From NCBI GenBank assembly GCA_020445405.1, contig JAGRGQ010000027.1, positions 1 through 48,899 of the forward strand: 48,899 nt of DNA. Direction: 5' to 3'. Position 1 is the first letter of the stretch. Each line of letters starts with the position of its first letter. Origin of the DNA: Gammaproteobacteria bacterium (lineage in GTDB: Bacteria > Pseudomonadota > Gammaproteobacteria > Chromatiales > Chromatiaceae). A model generated the notes under the pieces. It did no database searches. It worked only from the letters and a program-made list of their open reading frames with translations, and had not been told where the DNA came from. Both the position numbers and the translations under genes were made by a program. Below, piece by piece: positions 1 to 8,400 of the stretch.

Positions 1-192
1 AAAACCATTGCCGAATTCGTTGAGACGCAGGATGTACTGGAGTCGCTGCGCATTCTCGACGTGGACTACGCCCAAGGCTACTACATCGGCAGACCGATAC
101 CGCTTCAGGAGGTGTGTTACGCAGTGGAAAATGTTGCCACTGACGACGGTTCATCCAAGGTTGGAAACTCAACCGCGGCATTAAGTATGTAA
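1..192 (+). CDS. EAL-domain c-di-GMP phosphodiesterase, C-terminal fragment
   Basis: Only the last 63 codons are present; the frame is open at base 1 and stops with TAA at 190-192. The fragment has an AEFVE segment, the counterpart of the AEGVE motif whose final Glu is an active-site residue in EAL phosphodiesterases, followed 21 residues later by AQGYYIGRP, the usual closing QGYxxxRP motif. The last 25 or so residues look like a non-conserved tail. Upstream domains lie outside the window. The next gene starts 184 bp downstream, so joint transcription is uncertain. EAL proteins hydrolyse cyclic-di-GMP; that this copy is active is inference because the EAL motif itself is not visible. Confidence 0.85.
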   Translation, partial: KTIAEFVETQDVLESLRILDVDYAQGYYIGRPIPLQEVCYAVENVATDDGSSKVGNSTAALSM

Positions 193-376
193 ATCCCCGG
201 CCGACACAACCGATAACGTAAAGGCACGCCGCTCAGTGCGCCTTGCTCTGTAAAAAATGGCCTCCGTCGGTGGGTATCCGCATAGTGTTGACAGGTCCTA
301 GCATTGCTCCGGCGTCCGCCGGCCCGTCGGAAGATTCTGATTCGGGATAGCGAACGACTAATTAACTACTGGCACG

Positions 377-2131
377 ATGAATCAAAAACTCCTCCAATCC
401 TGGCTGACACTGCAGTGCCAGGCCATGCCCGGTGCGCGTTCGGCCTGTGCCAGAATCGGTTCCGCACAGGTCGAGCCCGGATTGTTTGTTGCCAGCTGGC
501 CGGGTGGGGAAACGATCGCCGCGGAACTGAGCGACTTGCTGGAGCTGGCAGATCGGAGCAATGCCCCGGTGACATCCGCTCCGGTTGAATCGATGCAGAG
601 CCCGCCCCCGGTATTGCGCATCGCCCACCCAATCAACAACAACGGGAAAAAGCTGGGCGCTATAGCCGTGGAACTGACACAGGTTCCCCGGGACCAGCAT
701 GCGGCGGTAGTGCGGCTGATTGAATGGGGCAACACCTGGCTGGACCTGTTGTACAGGCAGGAGTGCAACGACACAGGCAACGACAGCCAGGTGACGGAGG
801 CGATCAGGCGCATATTGCACGCCGATTCGCTGCAGCAGGCCGGCATGGCGCTGACCTGCTACCTGGCGCACCATTATGGCTGTGAAAGAGTCAGTCTGGG
901 CCTCAGAAAAGGTACTGGAGTCCGACTGCTCGCGCTGTCGGACAGCACCCAGATTCCAGCACGCAGCGGGCTTTCCCGGCATCTGGCGGCAGCGATGTCG
1001 GAGGCGCTGGCGGAAAACCAGTCGCTCGACTGGCCGGCACGGGAACCGCGGAGCATACCGGCCCATCTGGCGCTGGCAGAAGCAGAACAGAACACCCGGA
1101 TTCTGACCTTTGTTCTGCGAAACGCCGGGGAGGCTTTCGCGGCGCTCACTTTCGAATCCCAGAACAGCGCGCTGACCGATAACGCGGTACAAAAGCAGAT
1201 TGATGAGCTGACCCGATTCCTGGGCCCGCTGCTGGCATTGAAGCAGGCCGTGGAGAAGCCGCTGCAAAGCCGATTTCAGCGAAAATCGGGCGGAGACGCC
1301 CACCTGGTCAGGCAACGGACCAGCCGGATCAAAGCATTGGTCGTCGCCGCTCTATCAGCCTTTGGCGTCTACCTTCTCAGCGGCCAAACGCCGTACCGGG
1401 TCCCGGGTCCTGCGCAGATTGAAGGAGCAGTGCAGCGCGCGTTGATCGCCCCCTTCGACGGTTACATCGCGGCTACCTATGCCCGCGCCGGTGAGACGGT
1501 GGAGGCCGGTTCGGTCATGGCCGAACTGGAAGACAAGGAGCTGAAACTTGAGCTTCGTCAACTCAGAGGGGACAGAACCGAGCTGGAGAAACAGTACCGC
1601 AAGGCATTGGCCGGTCTGGATCACGCCGAGGCTCGCATCCTGCAGGCACAGATCGCACAGGCAGAGGCACGCATCGATCTGTTGCGCCAGACGCTCGACC
1701 GTACCCAACTTAGAGCACCGTTTTCCGGTGTTGTTGTCTCCGGCGATCTCAGCCGTTCACTGGGCAAACCGGTAAAGCGCGGCGAGGTTTTGATGGAGGT
1801 GGCCCCGCTCGACTCTTACCGGGTCGCCGTAGAGATTGAGGGTCAGGATATTTCCTCAGTCGCCGCGGGTCAGAGCGGATCGCTGATACTGGCTGCCCGC
1901 CCCGCTCAGGTGCTCGACCTTGAAGTTATCAACATCACCAGCATGCCAACCGAAGGAACCAGCGCCGGCAGCTTTCGGGTGGAAGCGCGCCTGATCGGTG
2001 ATATCGGCAGTCTACGACCGGGCATGCGTGGCGTGGCCAAAATCGAAACCGGCGAGCGCTCCAGGTTCTGGATCTGGACCCACCAGATAAGTGACTGGCT
2101 GGACTACCGCTTGTGGGCCTGGCTGCCTTGA
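377..2131 (+). CDS. GAF-domain / HlyD-type membrane adaptor fusion
   Basis: A 584-residue protein with two halves. Residues about 135-300 look like a GAF sensor domain, from the helix after EAIRRILHAD through the strand block ending in LTRFLGPLLAL. One transmembrane helix follows (about 326-340, around KALVVAALSAFGVYLLSG), then a HlyD/RND periplasmic adaptor core. That core has a lipoyl-like half ending in GETVEAGSVMAELED, a short coiled coil rich in Leu, Gln and Glu, the second lipoyl half with LRAPFSGVV, and a beta-barrel ending with LRPGMRGVAKIETG. The topology puts the GAF domain in the cytoplasm and the adaptor in the periplasm. It is the first gene of the set leading to the giant surface protein, with only 10 bp to the next gene. 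No good ribosome binding site precedes the ATG, so the exact start is less certain. Role as a regulated export adaptor is inference. Confidence 0.8.
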   Translation: MNQKLLQSWLTLQCQAMPGARSACARIGSAQVEPGLFVASWPGGETIAAELSDLLELADRSNAPVTSAPVESMQSPPPVLRIAHPINNNGKKLGAIAVELTQVPRDQHAAVVRLIEWGNTWLDLLYRQECNDTGNDSQVTEAIRRILHADSLQQAGMALTCYLAHHYGCERVSLGLRKGTGVRLLALSDSTQIPARSGLSRHLAAAMSEALAENQSLDWPAREPRSIPAHLALAEAEQNTRILTFVLRNAGEAFAALTFESQNSALTDNAVQKQIDELTRFLGPLLALKQAVEKPLQSRFQRKSGGDAHLVRQRTSRIKALVVAALSAFGVYLLSGQTPYRVPGPAQIEGAVQRALIAPFDGYIAATYARAGETVEAGSVMAELEDKELKLELRQLRGDRTELEKQYRKALAGLDHAEARILQAQIAQAEARIDLLRQTLDRTQLRAPFSGVVVSGDLSRSLGKPVKRGEVLMEVAPLDSYRVAVEIEGQDISSVAAGQSGSLILAARPAQVLDLEVINITSMPTEGTSAGSFRVEARLIGDIGSLRPGMRGVAKIETGERSRFWIWTHQISDWLDYRLWAWLP

Positions 2132-2141
2132 ATTGTACGGC

Positions 2142-4289
2142 ATGAGCGAACAGCAGCAGACGGCGGACTGGTCCCGGATTGCCGGACTTCAACCGCGCCT
2201 GCGTTCCCATACCAGGTGGCACCGACTCAGATACCGGGGGCACGACTGGTATCTGCTCCAGGACCGCGCGACCAACCGCCACTATCATCTCAGCGAATCC
2301 GCCTATCGTTTCCTGCGACAACTGGACGGAAAACACAGTCTCGAGCAGGCGCTCAATTCGGCCTCCGGAAATACAGACCGCTCACCGGCCCGACGCCAGG
2401 AGGTCATGGATCTTCTGCTGCGGCTGCAATCCGCGGATCTGCTGGTGTACCAAGGCCGGGACGACAGTGCACGTCTGTACGGGCAGTGGCGTAAACAGCG
2501 GGCACGCTCACGCCTTGCGGCTATCATGCGGCCGCTCGCGGTGCGCCTGCCGCTGCTCGACCCCAACCCACTGCTGAAGCAGCTGTCACCGCTGGTGAGA
2601 CCGCTGTTCCATTGGAGCGCGCTGCTGCTCTGGACCATGCTGGTGATACTGACTGCGCTGCTCGGGCTGCAACATGCAGAGGCGCTGGCCGCCCACGCCG
2701 AGGCCCGTTTTCTGGACCCCGCCAACCTGCTGCTTTTGTGGATCGCCTATCCACTGGTCAAGGGGCTGCATGAATTGGGACACGGATTGACCATTCAGCG
2801 CGGAGGGGGAGAGGTACATGAATTCGGTCTGATGCTGCTGGTATTCGTTCCGGTCCCCTATGTGGAGGCATCTGCGTCAACCACCTTCCCAGGTAAATAC
2901 CAGCGCATACTGGTAAGCGCGGCCGGGGTGATGGTGGAGCTGCTGCTCGCCGCGCTTGCACTGCTGGTCTGGCTATCGGTCGAGCCCGGCGTGATACGCG
3001 ACCTGGCATTCGACATCACCGTCGTTGGCGGCGTCTCAGCGCTGCTGTTCAACGGCAATCCGCTGCTACGATTCGACGGCTACTACGTTTTTTCGGACCT
3101 GCTGGAGATACCTAATCTGGCCAGCCGTTCGCAACAGTACTACCGCTATCTGGGTAAACGTTATCTGCTCGGAATTGCCGGTTGCGCGTCGCCGGTCGTA
3201 GCCCGCGGCGAGCGCGGCTGGTTTCTGTTTTACGGCGCCGCCGCATACGCCTACCGGGTCTTTATCAGCCTGGCCATTGCGCTCTACGTGGCTGGAAAAT
3301 TCTTTTTGATCGGCACGCTGCTCGCACTCTGGGTGTTGCTCTCTCAGCTGCTACAGCCGGTTTTTCGCCTGATAAAATTTCTATTCGCCGCAGCAGAGCT
3401 GCAAGGCAGGCGAAGCCGGGCGTTAATTCTCGCTGCGGCATCTGGTTCCAGCGCCGCCGCTTTCCTGCTCCTGGTGCCGCTGCCCTCCAACACGCTTGCC
3501 GAAGGGGTCGTCCTAATGCCGGAGAGCGCCATCATCCGCGCCGGCGAATCCGGCGAAGTGGCCGCGCTGCTGCGACGCGACGGCGATGAAGTTGCCCCAG
3601 GCGAACCGCTGATCCGGCTGGAGGAGCCGCAAATGGCCACCAGGGCCAGGGTACTCGCCGCCCGGGCGCAGGAACTGCGGGCGCGTATCGAGCGGGAACG
3701 GATGCAGGACCAGGTCGAGGCTGCCATCCAACGCGAACAGCTGGCCGAACTGACCGACGAACTGGACCGGCTCAAACAACGCCTTGCAGCGCTGACGCTG
3801 ACCAGTCCAGTCCGGGGTGAGCTGGAGCTGATTGGGCCTGCCGATCTATCCGGACGTTACCTGCAGAAGGGAAGCGTAGTTGGCCTGGTGCACAGCGATG
3901 GCGGTGGAATAGCCAGCGTGGCGATACCTCAGGCGGATGCCGGACTGGTGCGGCGCGACACCCGCGGCCTCTCGGTACGCTTTCCCGGAAGGCCGCAGAG
4001 TGAAACCAGCGTGCAGCTGTTGGCCGACGTCCCTTCCGGTTCCTACCTGCTGCCGAGCCCGGTGTTGGGATCTCTGAGCGGTGGACGCATCAGCGTCGAT
4101 ACCCGTGACAAGCGGGGCATCACCGCGATGGAACCGATATTCCAATATGACATCCGCCTGCCGGACGCGGGTTTCCGCCATGTTCCCGGCACCCGTATCC
4201 AGGTCCGCTTCGAGCATGCTCCCGAAACACTGGCCAGTCGCTGGTATCGCTCCCTGCGTCAGCTGCTGCTGGCGCGGTTGGGTTCTTAA
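2142..4289 (+). CDS. PqqD-like / site-2 protease (M50) / HlyD-type fusion membrane protein
   Basis: The ATG at 2142 gives 715 residues and sits 10 bp after the previous stop; an earlier in-frame start at 2091 would overlap that gene and is less likely. The N-terminus (to about residue 110) resembles a PqqD-like domain, with a HYHLSESAYRFLRQLDG stretch. A multi-pass membrane core follows with the zinc-metalloprotease motif HELGH (His210, Glu211, His214) and, later, NGNPLLRFDGYY, the position of the third metal ligand Asp in M50 proteases. The last 230 or so residues are an adaptor-like module: lipoyl half (GESGEVAALLRRDGDEVAPGE), coiled coil and second half (LTSPVRGELELIG). M50 enzymes cleave peptides within or next to the membrane, and PqqD-like folds bind leader peptides in peptide-maturation systems. 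Processing or export of the large leader-bearing protein two genes downstream is inference. Confidence 0.82.
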   Translation: MSEQQQTADWSRIAGLQPRLRSHTRWHRLRYRGHDWYLLQDRATNRHYHLSESAYRFLRQLDGKHSLEQALNSASGNTDRSPARRQEVMDLLLRLQSADLLVYQGRDDSARLYGQWRKQRARSRLAAIMRPLAVRLPLLDPNPLLKQLSPLVRPLFHWSALLLWTMLVILTALLGLQHAEALAAHAEARFLDPANLLLLWIAYPLVKGLHELGHGLTIQRGGGEVHEFGLMLLVFVPVPYVEASASTTFPGKYQRILVSAAGVMVELLLAALALLVWLSVEPGVIRDLAFDITVVGGVSALLFNGNPLLRFDGYYVFSDLLEIPNLASRSQQYYRYLGKRYLLGIAGCASPVVARGERGWFLFYGAAAYAYRVFISLAIALYVAGKFFLIGTLLALWVLLSQLLQPVFRLIKFLFAAAELQGRRSRALILAAASGSSAAAFLLLVPLPSNTLAEGVVLMPESAIIRAGESGEVAALLRRDGDEVAPGEPLIRLEEPQMATRARVLAARAQELRARIERERMQDQVEAAIQREQLAELTDELDRLKQRLAALTLTSPVRGELELIGPADLSGRYLQKGSVVGLVHSDGGGIASVAIPQADAGLVRRDTRGLSVRFPGRPQSETSVQLLADVPSGSYLLPSPVLGSLSGGRISVDTRDKRGITAMEPIFQYDIRLPDAGFRHVPGTRIQVRFEHAPETLASRWYRSLRQLLLARLGS

Positions 4290-4468
4290 CGTTTTTTTGC
4301 AGGAATTTGTGCCACTGCGCGTCGGCTTGTTTTGATTACGGATCCCGGATCCGGCGCCGCAACACGCCTACTCTCCATTCGCACCCTTTAACACCTCCAG
4401 TTTTGCCCTTTTTTGCCGAACAGATAGCCATAGGGCTCCGACAACATTGAGAAAACAGATCATTCGCT

Positions 4469-5377
4469 ATGACACACCACGAAAAACAGCAGCTATCGGG
4501 AAAACTTGGGCTTCTCCTCGTACTGGCAGGCCTGTCATTGAGCTTAGCAGCAGACGAGCTGCAGACGCACGACTGCGTCATCGTCCCCTCCGCCGTCGTC
4601 GGCGTCAGTACAGCCGTGCCGGGCGTACTGGAGAGCGTCTCGGTGGAACGCAGCGACCGGGTGAAGAAGGGACAGCTGTTGGCCGCGCTGGAATCGGACG
4701 TGGAGCTGGTGGAGCGGGACCTGGCGCGAGTCAGGGCAGAGACGGAGGCTGCGGTGAGACTGCGCGAAGTGAGCCTGGCGTTCGACAAGCGCAGCCTGAA
4801 ACGGGTCAATTCGCTGGCACGGGACAAAGTGGTCTCGATCGATGAGCGGGACAAGGCCGAACGCGAGGAAAAACTGGCGGTGTGGCGTCTGCAGGATGCC
4901 AAGGATCTGCTGCGCCAGCGCGAGCTCGAGCTGCAGCGCAGCGAACAGGTGCTGACCCGGCGCAAGGTGCACAGCCCGATCGACGGCATCATCGTCCAGC
5001 GACTGCACCACCCCGGGGAGTACGTCGAGGATGAACCCATCCTGCGCATCGCCCAACTCGATCCACTCTACATCGAGGCGATCGTACCAATGACCGAGTT
5101 TGGCAGCATCAAACCGGGCATGCGCGCCAGCGTAGTCTCTGAGATCGATCCCAACCTGGAACTTTCCGCCGACGTGGTTGTGGTCGATGGCATGGGCGAC
5201 GCCGCCAGCGGCACCTTCGGCGTACGCCTTGCACTACCCAACCCGGACTACCGAATTCCCGCTGGAGTGAAGTGCCAGATGCGCCTGGAGGGTGCCAGGG
5301 TCACACTGGAAACGGGACCACCCTCCGATCCCGAACTGGTGATGGAACCCCCGGCGACAGCTGACCGAACCCCATAG
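4469..5377 (+). CDS. HlyD-family periplasmic adaptor protein
   Basis: A 302-residue membrane-fusion-type protein. Residues about 10-28 form a signal sequence or anchor (LLLVLAGLSLSLAADE). The mature part has the first lipoyl half (AVPGVLESVSVERSDRVKKG), a coiled-coil hairpin of about 90 residues rich in Glu, Arg and Leu, the second half (KVHSPIDGIIVQ) and a barrel with IKPGMRASV. Such proteins bridge an inner-membrane exporter and an outer-membrane channel, or act as periplasmic scaffolds. It is the third adaptor-like module in this gene set and lies 28 bp before the giant protein gene. A 179-bp gap separates it from the M50 fusion, so it may have its own promoter. No ABC or RND pump gene is adjacent. 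Confidence 0.85.
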   Translation: MTHHEKQQLSGKLGLLLVLAGLSLSLAADELQTHDCVIVPSAVVGVSTAVPGVLESVSVERSDRVKKGQLLAALESDVELVERDLARVRAETEAAVRLREVSLAFDKRSLKRVNSLARDKVVSIDERDKAEREEKLAVWRLQDAKDLLRQRELELQRSEQVLTRRKVHSPIDGIIVQRLHHPGEYVEDEPILRIAQLDPLYIEAIVPMTEFGSIKPGMRASVVSEIDPNLELSADVVVVDGMGDAASGTFGVRLALPNPDYRIPAGVKCQMRLEGARVTLETGPPSDPELVMEPPATADRTP

Positions 5378-5405
5378 CGACAGCGCACTGAGGATCGCAA
5401 ACGGC

Positions 5406-8400
5406 ATGTCCGCTGATAAGCGCCTGAGACGCGAGCAAGAGACCATGCGCATGGAGGTGATGGAGCCGCGCATGCTGCTGTCGGCGGATCTAATGGCGCT
5501 CGCCGGTCTGCCCGGAGCCGACCACAGCGAAGACGACACGCCCTGGGATCAGTTTCCGTCAGATCCATCGGAGCCGCTTGGAGACAACCCCGCCATCGGC
5601 AGCAATCCGCCCTCCCCGCTCGCCCTCTCTGTCTTCAACAGCACAATCGATGGGTACGACTCCTCCGGTGCAGAAAACGATCATCCGCTGACGCTGTTGA
5701 GCGACAGCGGTCAATCGGAGACAATCAGCCAGCTGCTGTTCGTCGACACCCGGGTGCCCGATTACGCAGCACTGATCGACCAGATCCGCCAATCGCATGC
5801 GGGTGACGGATTGCGGATATACCTTATCGATGCCAGTCAGGACGGTGTGGTCCAGATCACCGACGCACTGGCGAATCACAACGGCGTAGACGCGGTCCAA
5901 ATCATCTCCCACGGCAGTGCCGATGGACTGCAACTGGGCACTACCTGGCTGAACGGCGACAATGTCAATGCCTACTCGGGGCAGTTCAGCCAATGGTCCG
6001 CCTGCCTCACCGACGATGCCGACCTGCTGCTCTACGGCTGTGACCTGGCGGCAGACGCGGATGGCAGGGCGCTGGTGGATGCCATCGCCGAACTGACCTC
6101 CGCCGATGTCGCCGCCTCGGACGATATGACCGGACACCACTCCCTGGGCGGCGACTGGGAACTGGAATATCAGCAGGGCGCAATCACCGCTTCCCAGCTA
6201 AGCTTCCCGGAACTGCGCGCCGAGTGGATTCACACCCTGGCCAATGCGGCGCCCGTTCTGGTCAACAACACACTGAGCCTGAACCAGGGTGAGACGGTGC
6301 TGCTGGACAGCACCATGCTGTCGGCAACCGATGCAGACAATGTGGCCAACAGCCTGCAGTTTAGCGTATCCGGCGTCAGCAACGGCTGGTTTGCGTTAGC
6401 CGCCGATACCGCCACACCGATCACCAGCTTCACGCAGCAGCAGATCAGCGACAGCGATGTGGTCTTCGTCCACGACGGCGGTGAGCTGGCGCCGGACTAT
6501 CTGGTTTCGGTGGCGGACGCGGAGCCGCTTAGCGACGGTCCGGCTGCTGCTACCATCAGTTTCAGCGGCACCAACGAAGGTGTGCTTTGGCTCTCCACGG
6601 ACAGCCATGTGAGTGGCGCCAATGGTGTGCCCGGTCTGGACGCCGGCGGATGGCAGCAGGGAGACCTTTTACAGCAGGCCAACCCCAACCTCAGCTTTGG
6701 TGAAGCGGCCACCAACGGCACTTTCAGCGTCGCTTTCGATGCCAGCGACTTCTCTTCCAACCCCAACATCAACGGCATTCACTTCGTCTCCAGCAGTGTC
6801 ACTGTCGGCGGCATCAACCCGATCAATCTGCAGGCCGGCGATCTGCTGTTGACCACTGCTGACAACAACAGTTTCACCAGCAATGGCAGCTCCCCACCCG
6901 CCGACCTGAATATCAAGCCTGAGGACATCTTCTACTTCCGCCCCGATATGGCCGGAGACTACAGCAGCGGCAACTTCTACATGCTGCTCACCGATCCGTT
7001 CGGCTCCAATACAGAAGTCCGTGGACTCTCCCTGGTAGAGAAAGACGTCTGGATGGGCGACTACTGGCTTCACGAGGGTGACTTACTGATGAGTCGCTCG
7101 GGTGGTGCTGAGGATAACGACATCTGGGTGATGCGCACCGACACGCTGGACAGCCTGAACGAAGCCACCTACCAGTCCATCGCAGAAAAGCTGATCGAGG
7201 GGGACGACGTTGGGGTTGATCTGGATGGCAAAATCTACGGCCTCGATGTGCTGGAGAGTGCCACCGCCATCGGCGGAAAATCCTATAATCCCGGTACCCT
7301 CCTGGTTTCCCTCGATAGCACCGACAGCAGTGTCGGCGTTACCAATCAGCAGGTCGACAGGCAGGACATCGTTGCATTGGAGGTCATCAAGACCAGCCTG
7401 GGGTCGGGCGCAGGCTCTGCCCGGGTGAGCGCCAGCGTGATGTTCGATGGAGATGACTCGAGCGGCAACGACGTCAATTTCGATTCGAGCAACGAGGAGA
7501 TAGACGCACTGACCCTGACCATTGCACCCTCCGCGTCCAACACCACACCCTCACTGGTAAACAACGCACTGACGCTGAACGAAGGCGAGACCGTCACGGT
7601 AACCAATACCATGCTCTCCGCCAGCGATAGCGACAACCTAGACAGCGGGCTGCGCTTCAACTTCAGTGGGGTCAGCGGCGGCCAGTTCGAACTGACCGGG
7701 GATCCGGGCAACGCGGTCACCAGCTTCAGCCAGCAGCAGATCAGCGACGGCGCGGTGGTCTTCGTCGACAACGGGGACCAGATTGCGCCCTCCTTCAACA
7801 TCAGCGTCTCCGACGGCAGCGCCAGTACCGCGCCGGTCGCCGGGGTGGTCAATTTTTCCAACGTCAACGACGCCGGCGCCATTGCCATCGACGACACCAC
7901 GCCGGACCAGGGGCAGACACTGATCGCGACGGTAACCGATGCGGACGGCGCCAGCGGCGTCATCGGCTACCAGTGGTATCGCAACGGTATCGCCATTTCC
8001 GGCGCGACGGCCAGCTTCTACACCACCACCCAGACTGACGTGGGCAAGACACTGACAGTCTCAGCCAGCTACACCGACGACCTGTCGAGTGCCGAGAATC
8101 CGGTGAGTGCTGCCACCGCCAGCGTGGCCAACGTCAACGACGCCGGTTCCATCGCCATCAGCGACGCCACCCCGGATCAGGGGCAGACCCTGATCGCGAC
8201 GGTAACCGATGCGGATGGTGCCAGTGGCGTCATCAACTACCTGTGGTTCCGCAACGGCGTCGTCATTCCAGGCCAGACAACCAGTGTCTACACGCCGGTA
8301 CAAGTCGATGTGGGCAAGGCGCTTTTCGTAGCCGCCAGTTACACCGACGACTTCGGCGCTGTCGAGACGCCAGTCAGCAGCGTCACCGCCGTCGTGGCCA

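Noticed and set aside
288-293. TTGACA considered as the -35 of a promoter for the GAF-HlyD gene.
   Set aside because: No -10-like hexamer lies at 16-18 bp spacing.
362-1315. A 317-codon minus-strand open frame.
   Set aside because: It is antisense to the GAF-HlyD gene, is rich in Arg, Gln and Cys, and has no recognisable motif.
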